Shown: piece by piece, positions 33,316-42,399 of the stretch
Numbering within the stretch: the stretch's first letter is position 1
How the letters are laid out: the number at the start of each line of letters is the position of its first letter
NCBI RefSeq assembly: GCF_009729545.1
Contig: NZ_WFIY01000004.1
Location: 1,028,001-1,092,000 of the forward strand
Source of the DNA: Acidianus infernus
GTDB taxonomy: Archaea > Thermoproteota > Thermoprotei_A > Sulfolobales > Sulfolobaceae
Reading direction: 5' to 3'
Length of the DNA stretch: 64,000 bases
The notes under the pieces: model-generated
Told to the model about the DNA's origin: nothing
The model's database searches: none
The model's input: only the letters and a program-made list of their open reading frames with translations
Translations under genes and position numbers: made by a program

Positions 33316-34347
33316 TTATTCATTGTTAAGTAACTTTACTAACTTCTCTGCCCTTAATATCATAACTTCCGTGTTGAAATTCCACCTTCCTTTCTCAAAG
33401 TGCTCATAAGGAATTGAGGCAGTTATCATATATTGTTGATCGTAAGGATGTAAGTAGGTTTCTATTGTATCCTTCTCCTTTAGTGATGAGATAAACTTAA
33501 GGTAGGAAAGTAACGTAGACGAAGAGTCTAGGATATGGGCTACGTAACTTTTATCGTCCAACTTATAAACGTGGTACATGGAAGGAATTCTAGTAAGCTC
33601 CTCCAGAACTTCTTCCTCCTTAAAATTGACCTCAAGTCTAAAATCTGGCTTATAAAGATAAACGTTATAGAATTTTATTAATCCCTTACCTATTACGTGC
33701 GCTTGAGTGTGATAAAGCGTGTCTTTAAAAGATACCCCTAGCAGTGAAGACAAATCCTTAAGCGAAATATCGGCTCTTGCTTGTTTCTTTCCTAAAATTT
33801 TTACGTCAAGATCGTCAGGAGAGAAGCCTTCAGTTAAATCAGGTAACTCAAAGGGCTCTCTAGATGAGCTTAAGAGTCCTTCGAATACTCCTTTATTAAA
33901 ATTAAAAGTAGAATACTCTATCGGGTAGGATTTCTCCTCATCGACTTTGTGTACGTCATAATGGAATATTATTCCTTCGTCTTGTAGGTAATCTAAAACT
34001 TTATCAAAACTAGTTGATGTAAAATAAATTGTCATGTTGATAACAAGAGGATTATTAATGTCTCTAAATATGAAAGTTGTTATACCATCAAATACGTTAT
34101 AAAAATCTAGGAGGGGTAGCCTATAATAATTTGAGTAAATTGTGACATAATACTTCTTTAATCCCAAGGCTTCGTACCTAGGAATAGGGGCAAGCCTATA
34201 ATGGTAATTTTCCCTTAACCATTGAATTAATTTATCCGCATCTCTTATTCTGGAAATGGCACTAATTATCTTTGGATTTAAATCACCAAATCTCTGTAAA
34301 TAATACAAAATCTCAGAAAGCTTAAAATATTCCTTTTCGATTAACAC
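33316..34347 (-). CDS. Unknown protein with two helix-turn-helix-like halves
   Basis: I do not recognise this 343-residue protein. It appears to be built from two similar halves. Each begins with a helix-turn-helix-like stretch (KLSEILYYLQRFGDLNPKII in the first half, ADISLKDLSSLLGVSFKDTL near residue 197 in the second) and continues into a beta-rich region with a strand pair (KKYYVTIYSNYYRLPLLDFY; FYNVYLYKPDFRLEVNF). That layout recalls duplicated Lrp-like regulators, but the similarity is too weak to name. It stands alone; its upstream neighbour is a tiny membrane protein gene on the same strand. Confidence 0.6.
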   Translation of the reverse strand: MLIEKEYFKLSEILYYLQRFGDLNPKIISAISRIRDADKLIQWLRENYHYRLAPIPRYEALGLKKYYVTIYSNYYRLPLLDFYNVFDGITTFIFRDINNPLVINMTIYFTSTSFDKVLDYLQDEGIIFHYDVHKVDEEKSYPIEYSTFNFNKGVFEGLLSSSREPFELPDLTEGFSPDDLDVKILGKKQARADISLKDLSSLLGVSFKDTLYHTQAHVIGKGLIKFYNVYLYKPDFRLEVNFKEEEVLEELTRIPSMYHVYKLDDKSYVAHILDSSSTLLSYLKFISSLKEKDTIETYLHPYDQQYMITASIPYEHFEKGRWNFNTEVMILRAEKLVKLLNNE

Positions 34348-34412
34348 GAGGAAAATTCAAACTCAAACTAAAAAAGATTGATCTTATAATATCTAAAAAC
34401 TTTGTAAGGTGT

Positions 34413-34544
34413 TTATACTATACCTGCAGAATTGCTAATTTCTGCATTAGTAACCAAATGAGCTAAACCGAGCGCTGCTAGTCCTAAACCTAAAAGGATT
34501 ATTACATACCTTATTCCGAGGTTTAGTTTATAGATGTTTATCAT
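34413..34544 (-). CDS. 43-residue single-helix membrane protein
   Basis: A short frame begins MINIYKLNLGIRYVIILLGL, continues GLAALGLAHLVTNAEISNSA and stops at 34413. It has one clear membrane helix after a short basic N-terminus, which suggests that the C-terminus faces out. A TATA-like run is hard to place. It lies in the 495-base gap between the unknown protein gene (ends its start at 34347) and the ATPase gene. The rest of that gap shows no coding pattern. The function is unknown and conservation would have to be tested. Confidence 0.5.
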   Translation of the reverse strand: MINIYKLNLGIRYVIILLGLGLAALGLAHLVTNAEISNSAGIV

Positions 34545-34867
34545 TTTTCCTCGAGAACAAGAGATGAGTATAAGACGTTAAGCCTTTGTTTATTGGGGAA
34601 AAATTTATTATAGGCGTAGCCTTTCTTCTTTCAAGATTATGGTAAATTTTATTTAGAATCTTTAGGAGAATTGATGAACATTTTTAACAGCTTCACTCAT
34701 ATTAAGTTCTGTATTACATATTTTGAATAATATAAAGAAGTAAAAAGGAGAGATATGCAACTGCGGGGATGGGACATTTTAAGTTTAGTGAGCTAGAAGT
34801 TTATCGAGAGCGGTTAACTCATCATTTTCTCAATAAATTTTTATGTTACGCCGGTGTAATAATTACG

Positions 34868-34872
34868 GAGGC
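34868..34872 (+). promoter_or_regulatory. Strong ribosome binding site deciding the ATPase start
   Basis: GGAGG lies about 7 bases before the ATG at 34879 and supports that start over an in-frame ATG at 34843, whose extra residues (RRCNNYGG) have no counterpart in related ATPases. Confidence 0.5.
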
Positions 34873-34878
34873 GTAATA

Positions 34879-36051
34879 ATGCTATTTGACGTTAGACCTA
34901 AGGAAGATAAGAAGGACTTGTACGATAGGGACAAAGAGGTAGATGAGGTAAAGGAAAGCGTCAATAGGAAAGTATGGATTGCAGTATACGGAATGAGGAG
35001 GGTAGGAAAGACTAGCGTTGTAAACGTTGCAGTTAATGACCCCAGATACATAGTAATTAAATTAAACCTAATGAGGATCTACGATCCTAAAAAGAAGAAA
35101 TATCCTAAGACCTTCTTCGTGTCCTTATTCCTAGAGAGCATTAACGAGGCTGTAAAGAAGTACACTTTAGGCGGTAGGCTAATTAGGTTTGTTTCTAACG
35201 TATTAGGCGTAGACGAGAATTCGTTCATAGATTTTAACCTAGTCAAGATAAGGCCTAGGCTTAAGAAATTTAGGGGAGAGGACGTTAGCTCTACGATTAG
35301 GGAACTGGACTTGTTAGCTGGAGACAACAAGAGGACTTTAGTCCTTATTTTTGACGAAGCTCAAGAGTTGATGAAAGTTAACGGGATAAATTTCTCCTCA
35401 GTTTTTCACGACATTTATGATTATTGCAGAAATACTACTGTTATATTTACGGGGAGTAGTGTAGGTATACTGGAAAACATGCTAAAAAGCCTAGAATACG
35501 AAAAACCATTCTTTGGCAGGTTTATAAGAAGGATAAGGATAGAGAGGTTTAACGAACAGCTTTCTAGAGATTTCCTGCTTAAGGGATTCGCAGAAGAAGG
35601 CATTACAGTGCAGGAAGACGTAATAAACGACGCGTTGAGGAGGTTTGACGGAATTCCGGGCTGGTTAACCTTTTTCGGTTCTGAATATTCTTTCAGAATT
35701 AGGCATGGTGAAAAACAAGTAAATGTGGACGATATAGAGAAGATGGCTGTAGAGGAAGTGAGGAAGGAAGCAAAGGACTTCATTTTAGGAACGCAATCTC
35801 CCGAGAGGTATTCAGCAGCAATACTCGCTCTTGATAGGCTTGGAGGAAAAGGAAGTGTAGCCGATGTAACAAAGGTTGTTAGCTCAATATTAAGTGAGGT
35901 ACCGGAGCCAAGAATTTACGAGATTTTAAATAGGTTAGTGAACATGGGATTTATTGAGAAAGAGAATGAAGAGTATTCTCTACCTAAAGACGAACCAGAT
36001 AGGAAGGGATTAGTTTTGGCGGGAAAGGACGTAATGAGTTTAGTAACATGA
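34879..36051 (+). CDS. Archaeal AAA-type ATPase
   Basis: This is a second COG1672-type ATPase. The start MLFDVRPKEDKKDLYDRDKE is the usual opening of this family. Walker A is YGMRRVGKTSVV near residue 36, Walker B is LVLIFDEAQELMKV near 157, followed by the sensor IFTGSSVGILE near 190. A winged-helix domain ends the protein (GKGSVADVTKVVSSILSEVP, then LVNMGFIEKENEEYSLP). The length from this start is 390 residues. Unlike the ATPase at 8623 it lacks a visible nuclease-like C-terminal motif. Its role is unknown; family members occur in many copies in Sulfolobales. Confidence 0.85.
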   Translation: MLFDVRPKEDKKDLYDRDKEVDEVKESVNRKVWIAVYGMRRVGKTSVVNVAVNDPRYIVIKLNLMRIYDPKKKKYPKTFFVSLFLESINEAVKKYTLGGRLIRFVSNVLGVDENSFIDFNLVKIRPRLKKFRGEDVSSTIRELDLLAGDNKRTLVLIFDEAQELMKVNGINFSSVFHDIYDYCRNTTVIFTGSSVGILENMLKSLEYEKPFFGRFIRRIRIERFNEQLSRDFLLKGFAEEGITVQEDVINDALRRFDGIPGWLTFFGSEYSFRIRHGEKQVNVDDIEKMAVEEVRKEAKDFILGTQSPERYSAAILALDRLGGKGSVADVTKVVSSILSEVPEPRIYEILNRLVNMGFIEKENEEYSLPKDEPDRKGLVLAGKDVMSLVT

Positions 36052-36188
36052 GCTATACCGTGATAACCTTTAGAACTGTAATACATAAGAACAAGGATAT
36101 AATTAGTAGGAAAATGAGACTTAAGATACCGTTTATGAGTATATGAGAAAGTTTAAGGCTTATTAATGTTAGTTTTGAAAAATATATT

Positions 36189-37241
36189 ATGCGATTTTAT
36201 ATTAATGATTTATACAAACTCGCTATAGGTAGTGCAATATTAGGCTCTGGCGGAGGAGGTAATCCTTTTTTGGGATATAAACTTCTTAAAGCTAAAATGT
36301 TAGAATATAATCTTAGTTATGTAGAAACCACTGACGATATCGACGATAGTGATTTTATAATAGGTGTTGGGGGAATGGGATCTCCGTTAATAGGAATTGA
36401 AAAATTACCTGCAGGTTACGAATATTATAACTCCATGCTCATATTATCTAAGTTTATGAGGAAGAGGTTTACTAAGATTAGTCCAATAGAAATTGGCGGT
36501 ATAAATTCACTAGTACCTTTTATGGCGTCTATATTTGCTAAGGTTCCAGTAATAGATGGTGATTATGAGGGAAGGGCTTTCCCTGAATTATATATGACTA
36601 CAATGCATTTTTCTGGGTTCTCTGCTACTCCAATGGCTATAACTGATGAAAGGGGTAATTATGCAATCATAAGTACTGCTGATAATTTACTAGCAGAGAA
36701 AATAGCTAGGGATATTACAGTTAGATTTGGTGGTAGGGGATACATTTCAATATATCCAACAAATGGAGAAGATTACACTAAAGGTGCTATATTGGGTTCA
36801 GTAAGTTTGGCTTACGAAATAGGTAATAAGTTAGCAGAAGAAGGACTGGACGAAATGCTAAGTTATGCTAATGGCAGAATTGTCTTTCAAGGTAAGATAA
36901 TTGACGTTAGGAAATTTAATGTATCCGGTTTTAATATTGGTTTTATCTCGTTAGAAGGTTTAGAAGAATTTAAGGGGAGTACTGCAACGATAATATTTAA
37001 AAATGAATATTTGTGCTTCGTGAAGGATTCTAAGTGTGAAGTACTATCCCCTGAGATAATAACATTGTTAGATTATAATCACCGTAACGTAATTACTTCA
37101 GATTCTTTAAAATATGGACTAAAAGTAGTAGTTGTTACAATTTCCGTTGATAAGAAATGGAGGGAAATAGGAGGTTATGAAATTATGCAAAAAATCGTTA
37201 TGAATGAGATTAAGAGAATTCTCCCACTACCTTCACCTTAA
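36189..37241 (+). CDS. DUF917 family protein, copy 1
   Basis: This is a DUF917 protein (COG3535), a family usually found beside HyuA-type hydantoinase genes. As I recall, Pfam links it to thiohydantoin desulfurase activity. Motifs are ILGSGGGGNPFLGYKLLK near residue 18, EIGGINSLVPFMASIFAKVP near 98, VIDGDYEGRAFPELYMTTMH near 119 and TVRFGGRGYISIYPTNGED near 177. The length of 350 residues is normal. In place of the usual DGDGMGRA it has DGDYEGRA. It faces the short HyuA gene and overlaps its 3' end by 32 bases. It is the most divergent of the three copies in the window. Confidence 0.85.
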   Translation: MRFYINDLYKLAIGSAILGSGGGGNPFLGYKLLKAKMLEYNLSYVETTDDIDDSDFIIGVGGMGSPLIGIEKLPAGYEYYNSMLILSKFMRKRFTKISPIEIGGINSLVPFMASIFAKVPVIDGDYEGRAFPELYMTTMHFSGFSATPMAITDERGNYAIISTADNLLAEKIARDITVRFGGRGYISIYPTNGEDYTKGAILGSVSLAYEIGNKLAEEGLDEMLSYANGRIVFQGKIIDVRKFNVSGFNIGFISLEGLEEFKGSTATIIFKNEYLCFVKDSKCEVLSPEIITLLDYNHRNVITSDSLKYGLKVVVVTISVDKKWREIGGYEIMQKIVMNEIKRILPLPSP

Positions 37242-38751
37242 CCTTTACCGCATTACCAGGTAAATAAGGCATTTGCAATTCCTCTATTTCTCTTACTTCT
37301 ACTGTATTCTCAATAGCTCCTGCCCTTATTGCTAGTTGTTTTGCTTCGTCTATTAAAGATTTTATTGCAATTTCCCTATTTATTGTCTCATAGGAGAAGG
37401 TCCTCTCCACAGTAGCACCGACTTTAGTGAGAGTTGCTCCTATTGCATTAGCGTATTGAGCGTTTTGCGGTACAACTATTTTTGACGCGCCTATCATTTT
37501 TTCTGGAATCATTATACTTCCACCGCCTACAGCTATAACTTCCACATCTCCTTTCTCAGTTTTCATTAGGTCTATTGCGTCTTCCCACATTCTTTTCATG
37601 TTTTCGTAGACTTTACTGAGGTATTCCGCAGAGTATTTTTCAAGGACTAGCTTAGGATTTGCATTTGGTAATGAAAAATTCTTTATAACCATAGCGACGT
37701 CAGTAGCAGTCAGAATATTTCCACCCCATGAAATTCCCTTATCAAATAAGGCATAGCCTACGCTTTCTGGCCCTATTTTATTACAGTTAATTATAGTGCC
37801 TCCACCTAATGCTATAGTATAAATATCTGGCATTCTGAAATTAGTTCTTATACCTACTATTTCTACTGCTACTGAGGATTCTCTAGGGTACCCATTATTT
37901 AGAACTCCTACATTAGTCGTGGTGCCTCCAACGTCCATAACTACTGCATTCTTTATTCCGGTTAGTAAATATGCCCCTCTAATACTATTAGATACTGGTC
38001 CTGCCACTGTGAAAATTGGATAATTTCTTATAAAATCTTCTGAGGCTACTGTTCCATCGTTTTGTGCAAAATAAATTTTGACGCTCTCCAGTCCCATGGA
38101 ACTAAGTACGCTCTTTAGTTTACTTATAAGATTATTGAAAATGTTCAATATTAATGCGTTAAGAATTGTAGCATTTTCCCTTTCAAGTAAACCTAAGCCA
38201 CCTATTTCATGAGATAGTATTATGGGAGTAGTAATTCCTTTTTCTCTAAGTATCTCCATAGCTCGTATTTCATGATCTCTGTTAACTATAGAAAAGATTG
38301 ATACTATTGCTACTGCGTCAACTTTGTCTTTTATCTCTTCAGCAATTTCTCTTATTTTATTAGTATCCAACTCCGTAATTTCTTCACCAGTGTACTCGTG
38401 ACCTCCTCTAACCATAAATTTAAAGGTCACGTATCTTTCTAGTGCCTCAGGCCAGTCAAACGTAGGTGGTATTCCTTCTCCTGCAGGGAGACCTATTCTA
38501 ATTATAGCAACTCTATTAAGGTTTCTTGCTTGATGTAATGCGTTAAGCCCGTGAGTCGTCCCTATCATTAATGAAGTTATTTCGTTTTTCCTCTCTCCTA
38601 ATTTAGATATTATAGACCTTAGAGCATTTATCAAACCTTCAGTTAAGTCTTGAGTTGTCATTACTTTATCTGCAGCTATTAGGCTCCTGCCCTCTAAGGC
38701 AACTGCGTCTGTGTGGGTACTGCCTATGTCAATCCCGATTTTGATTCCCAT
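37210..38751 (-). CDS. Short HyuA-type hydantoinase/oxoprolinase protein
   Basis: This is the short (513-residue) form of the HyuA/oxoprolinase A family, an ASKHA-fold ATPase that activates cyclic amides. The phosphate loops are IGIDIGSTHTDAVALEG at the start and VMDVGGTTTNVGVLNNG near residue 270; IALGGGTIINCNKIGPESVG near 311 and VIAVGGGSIMIPEKMIG near 399 follow. It lacks the C-terminal third present in the full-length HyuA at 42400. It lies four bases after a DUF917 gene, an arrangement common in bacteria, and so probably works with it rather than with HyuB. The 3' end overlaps the convergent DUF917 copy 1 by 32 bases. Confidence 0.86.
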   Translation of the reverse strand: MGIKIGIDIGSTHTDAVALEGRSLIAADKVMTTQDLTEGLINALRSIISKLGERKNEITSLMIGTTHGLNALHQARNLNRVAIIRIGLPAGEGIPPTFDWPEALERYVTFKFMVRGGHEYTGEEITELDTNKIREIAEEIKDKVDAVAIVSIFSIVNRDHEIRAMEILREKGITTPIILSHEIGGLGLLERENATILNALILNIFNNLISKLKSVLSSMGLESVKIYFAQNDGTVASEDFIRNYPIFTVAGPVSNSIRGAYLLTGIKNAVVMDVGGTTTNVGVLNNGYPRESSVAVEIVGIRTNFRMPDIYTIALGGGTIINCNKIGPESVGYALFDKGISWGGNILTATDVAMVIKNFSLPNANPKLVLEKYSAEYLSKVYENMKRMWEDAIDLMKTEKGDVEVIAVGGGSIMIPEKMIGASKIVVPQNAQYANAIGATLTKVGATVERTFSYETINREIAIKSLIDEAKQLAIRAGAIENTVEVREIEELQMPYLPGNAVKVKVKVVGEFS

Positions 38752-38755
38752 ACTT

Positions 38756-39817
38756 TCATAACCTCTTATCTATAGGAATGTATTCTATATTATATCCAAA
38801 AGCTTTCGGACCTATATATTTTAAAGCCTCCTCAGTCCTTAATTTTTCATTGGCAGGAACTCCGATTACAATAACTTTTTGTCCGTATTTTAGTCTATCA
38901 GTGGTGATGGGCTTTTGATTAAACAAGTCAAGTACGACTATTAAATCTGGTACAGTAACTAGAATCTCATTATTTGTTCTAGCAATTAGAAATTCGTTTT
39001 GAAAGTCTATTTGTAAAGTTTTATTATAATAGCTCTCTATTCCTTCTATTACTACATATCCTTTTGAAAATCCTTTTTCAACCTTTCTATATACGTCTAT
39101 TACTTTGCCTTTGAATAAGATTTCAGCCTTAAGCTTATCCAGAACCTGATCTAATTTTTTATCATTTAGCAGTTCACCTATTTCTAAGGCTAACGTTAAC
39201 GTGTCAAGTACAGCATTTTTTAAATAGTCTTCCATATTCATGCCGTAAAGTGCTATGTATGCACTTCCTCCAAATCTAACTGTTATTATCCTGGCAATTT
39301 TCTCTGTCCAATATCCATCAATTCCTTGTATCACGCTAGTATTTCCTCTTTCATCAAATATTACCATAGGAGAAGGACTTACACCGTAAAAGTAAAACGT
39401 AGTCATTTGTAATTCTGGAAATGCCCTTCCCATTCCGTCTCCATCGACTATCGGAATTCCCGTCTTTGCTGAAGTTATGAGTGGTATAGTTGAATTTACA
39501 CCCCCGATTTCTAAAGGCGTTATATAATCGATCAACTTATTCATTACATATGAATAAATTTCGAGAGCTTTCTTAGCCTCAGAACTACTAGGAATTTTCT
39601 CTATCATAACTATTGGTGCACCCATCATTGCACTTCCTAGAACGAACGCTTTATTGGATTTTGGTCTTCTTATGATTTCTAATTCCCCTTTACTTTTAAG
39701 CTCTCTTTTTAACATTAATCCGCCAATATAGGGGTCCCCTCCACCTCCTGAACCTAAAAATGACGCCCCAGTTGTTAGGTTATCAACGTCATTTATTCTT
39801 ATGTAATACGTCTCCAT
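38756..39817 (-). CDS. DUF917 family protein, copy 2
   Basis: This is a DUF917 protein with the full motif set: FLGSGGGGDPYIGGLMLKRE near residue 19, EIGGVNSTIPLITSAKTGIP near 102, VDGDGMGRAFPELQMTTFYF near 124 and ITVRFGGSAYIALYGMNMED near 180. It is closely related to copy 3 at 48855 (same start METY, same KAFGY ending) and less to copy 1. It sits in an operon after an NCS1 permease and a small membrane protein and before the short HyuA, with gaps of only three to four bases. A role in opening or desulfurising hydantoin-like rings, together with HyuA, is inferred. Confidence 0.87.
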   Translation of the reverse strand: METYYIRINDVDNLTTGASFLGSGGGGDPYIGGLMLKRELKSKGELEIIRRPKSNKAFVLGSAMMGAPIVMIEKIPSSSEAKKALEIYSYVMNKLIDYITPLEIGGVNSTIPLITSAKTGIPIVDGDGMGRAFPELQMTTFYFYGVSPSPMVIFDERGNTSVIQGIDGYWTEKIARIITVRFGGSAYIALYGMNMEDYLKNAVLDTLTLALEIGELLNDKKLDQVLDKLKAEILFKGKVIDVYRKVEKGFSKGYVVIEGIESYYNKTLQIDFQNEFLIARTNNEILVTVPDLIVVLDLFNQKPITTDRLKYGQKVIVIGVPANEKLRTEEALKYIGPKAFGYNIEYIPIDKRL

Positions 39818-39820
39818 TAG

Positions 39821-40207
39821 TTACACCTTTATAATGGAATACCCGTTCTTATAAGACATGCCTAATAATATTGCTCCCCATACGATCTGTACTAGGGACA
39901 ATATGGTTTCCACAACAGTTATCTGAATAGAGCTAGATAGTACTGGGGCGTAAATTATGGAAACATAACCTAGTGCGAATGACACTAGCAACCAAGCCGC
40001 CTGAACTCCTGATCTTATTTTATCGTCTTCAATCTTATTTAACGTATATCTACCTAAACTCCATGCTGCTATTCCAATGATAAGTATGCCGTAAATTAGA
40101 TTATAATATTTTGCAAATCCATCAACTAACATGTACAATATTGAGAAAATTATACCTGCTATTATATTATAAATTATATAGTCCTTGAAAAGAATGTTAA
40201 GATTCAT
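39821..40207 (-). CDS. Four-helix membrane protein coupled to the NCS1 permease
   Basis: I do not recognise this 128-residue protein. It has four membrane helices (IIYNIIAGIIFSILYMLV, LIYGILIIGIAAWSLGR, AAWLLVSFALGYVSIIYAPV and ETILSLVQIVWGAILLGMSY). It overlaps the permease gene by four bases (ATGA-type junction) and is followed after three bases by DUF917 copy 2, so it is firmly part of the uptake operon. An accessory subunit or regulator of the permease is the simplest idea; NCS1 carriers are normally single proteins, which makes this unusual. Confidence 0.6.
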   Translation of the reverse strand: MNLNILFKDYIIYNIIAGIIFSILYMLVDGFAKYYNLIYGILIIGIAAWSLGRYTLNKIEDDKIRSGVQAAWLLVSFALGYVSIIYAPVLSSSIQITVVETILSLVQIVWGAILLGMSYKNGYSIIKV

Positions 40208-41565
40208 TTTAAGTCTCCACCTCTATAAACATATGGAAATATCTCGGGTTTTCTACCCATTTTTATGAAAACGTAATATATTATAATATAGGATAGGAAT
40301 CCTGTTAATAAGGAGTTTATTGCGGGTATTCCTACGCTAACAAAGTATCCTACTATGGAGCCAAGGGCTAATGCGAGAACTCCTGCAATATTTAAGTTGT
40401 AATATATGTTTCCCGGCATGAATTGATATCTTTCATGCGGATTCCTCATTTTAGTTAGAAAGCTTTTTACAACGTAAAAATCTGCTATTAATATTCCTCC
40501 CATTGCAGGTAGGAAGTCTCCCAGTAATGATATGAAATTCTCAAAAGGAACTATAGATGAGCCTGCAGTAAAGCCTATATATGCCGCTATAGCTGTACCT
40601 ATAACTCCGTTAATTATTGAAGCAATTTCACGCCTTATTGGATATAAATTTACTAAAGATAATGACCCGCTATATAAATTGTCGGTGTTTATAATAAATT
40701 GACCAAAAACTATTATTAGTAGTACACCTATACCCATTCCCAAATCTAACATTGCATTCGTTATTAAATACGATCCTGTAACTAATACTATGGCCACACC
40801 GCCTAGTATTAAGAACGGATAAAGGAATATTATATGTGATATCCAGGCAGTGCTTGCGTCTTTGGGCGATTTAGCAAATCTAGCTATATCTGGAGAAATT
40901 ATTGTTCCCGCAATATATAGTCCAATTACCGAAGAAATTCCATATAGCAAATTAGTTTCGTGAGCAGGGGATGCTGCAAATACTGCAGGTATTCCTCCTT
41001 TTAATGCTAAAACTATTGCAATGCCTATTCCTATTAACCATATGTGAAATGGAATGGTAAAATAACTTAGGAACGATAACATTCTATACCCTACATACGT
41101 CATTATTATCATTAATATGCCGCCCCATATCGATGCCACACCTACTGAGAAGAGTGGGTTATTAGGAAATATTTCACTCATAACTATACCGAATAACCAG
41201 GTTTCTACAGCGTACCAACCTATTCCAGTGGTTATTGTAATTAATAATAACCCTGCAATTTTTCCGCCCCATCTACCAAGAGGGAATCTCCACATAACAT
41301 AAGTTGACAGACCACTGTAAGAGCCTACTGCAGCGATTAAAGCTCCTAATATAGCTAATACTATTGTTCCAGAGATTACAGCCAATATTGCTTGAGAGAA
41401 CGTTAGCTCGTAGCCTAGAGCGCCTCCAGCCCAAATTACCGCTATGGCTCCGTATACTGAAGAAAATACTAGAAAGATATTGTAGAATCCATATCTAGAC
41501 TCTTTGGGAACTGGTCTAATAGAGTAATCATCGAATCTGGATTTTGTTTTCTCTTCTCCTGCCAT
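40204..41565 (-). CDS. NCS1-family permease (cytosine/allantoin/hydantoin type)
   Basis: This is a secondary transporter of the nucleobase:cation symporter-1 family with about 12 membrane helices over 453 residues. Characteristic stretches are SRFDDYSIRPVPKESRYGFY before the first helix, GLSTYVMWRFPLGRWGGKIA near residue 90, ISPDIARFAKSPKDASTAWI near 219, and IGTAIAAYIGFTAGSSIVPF followed by LLGDFLPAMGGILIADFYVV near 340-360. Members import cytosine, allantoin, hydantoins or similar ring compounds, and these fit the HyuA and DUF917 genes downstream. The start codon at 41565 is followed by a soluble N-terminal tail as usual in the family. An Lrp/AsnC gene lies upstream on the same strand. Confidence 0.88.
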   Translation of the reverse strand: MAGEEKTKSRFDDYSIRPVPKESRYGFYNIFLVFSSVYGAIAVIWAGGALGYELTFSQAILAVISGTIVLAILGALIAAVGSYSGLSTYVMWRFPLGRWGGKIAGLLLITITTGIGWYAVETWLFGIVMSEIFPNNPLFSVGVASIWGGILMIIMTYVGYRMLSFLSYFTIPFHIWLIGIGIAIVLALKGGIPAVFAASPAHETNLLYGISSVIGLYIAGTIISPDIARFAKSPKDASTAWISHIIFLYPFLILGGVAIVLVTGSYLITNAMLDLGMGIGVLLIIVFGQFIINTDNLYSGSLSLVNLYPIRREIASIINGVIGTAIAAYIGFTAGSSIVPFENFISLLGDFLPAMGGILIADFYVVKSFLTKMRNPHERYQFMPGNIYYNLNIAGVLALALGSIVGYFVSVGIPAINSLLTGFLSYIIIYYVFIKMGRKPEIFPYVYRGGDLK

Positions 41566-41733
41566 ATATCCTAAAGTATAAATTTAGAATAAAAGTATTT
41601 TATAGTTTGAAGAAGATTTTAGATAAACACAATGAACTATAACCTAGCATTATCAATCTTCTTTTGTAATCTTTATTTGGTTTAAAGGATTATAACATCA
41701 ATACCCTATAGACTATGCAAATTAGAGAAAAGC

Positions 41734-42216
41734 TTATATAGAAGAAATTAGGACTGATTTTCCCCACGCCTTGTATGTCTTTACGGCTAAATTTAGTCTA
41801 TAATCTACAACTGCCTTGTCATTTATTATCTTAAGTACTTCTTCCTTTAGACTAGAAGCATCTTTATGGAATATTCTTATAAGAAGATCCCAATCTCCCA
41901 TGTATTCTGTTACTTCATAAACTAAGTCATTGTCCAATAATCTACGCAAGAAATCGTTTCTCATGCCCAGATCATTTCTCAATTTGACTAGGATATCAGC
42001 ATATGGAATATTAAGATTCTGTAATATTACTACTCCAACAATTTTTAATATCCCACTATTTTGTAGTCTTATTCTTCTAACTCTAACGCTAGTCTTGGAT
42101 AGTCCTATTAGCTTTCCTATTTTCGCATCTGAGATATTTGCGTCCTCATTAAGTATTTTTAGTATTTTAATATCTTTATCATCTAGCTTATTACCAAATA
42201 CCTCTTCCCATACCAT
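41734..42216 (-). CDS. Lrp/AsnC-family transcriptional regulator
   Basis: This is a 160-residue Lrp/AsnC protein. The N-terminal helix-turn-helix is LDDKDIKILKILNEDANISD, then AKIGKLIGLSKTSVRVRRIR; a RAM-like ligand domain follows (YADILVKLRNDLG, VYEVTEYMGDWDLLIRIFHK). It sits between the permease operon (same strand, 168 bases downstream) and the hyuA gene (opposite strand, 183 bases away), so it is well placed to control both in response to an amino acid-like effector. No operator could be identified with confidence. Confidence 0.88.
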   Translation of the reverse strand: MVWEEVFGNKLDDKDIKILKILNEDANISDAKIGKLIGLSKTSVRVRRIRLQNSGILKIVGVVILQNLNIPYADILVKLRNDLGMRNDFLRRLLDNDLVYEVTEYMGDWDLLIRIFHKDASSLKEEVLKIINDKAVVDYRLNLAVKTYKAWGKSVLISSI

Positions 42217-42399
42217 TTTATGCTTTATAAGCAGAACTATTATTTATCATTTTCTTTTGACATACAAAATTTGTAGCCTATTAGAATTCTTCATAGCATA
42301 ATAACTAGTCTTTAGGTAAGCAAAAATTTTCTAATAGACTATCCATGACGTAGAAATTAAAAACTTAATACTTATATTCATTCAATCACTAGTATTTGC

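Noticed and set aside
36048..36146. A 32-residue frame overlapping the ATPase stop codon (ATGA junction).
   Set aside because: Basic and short, without motif or helix; the overlap alone is not enough to call a gene.
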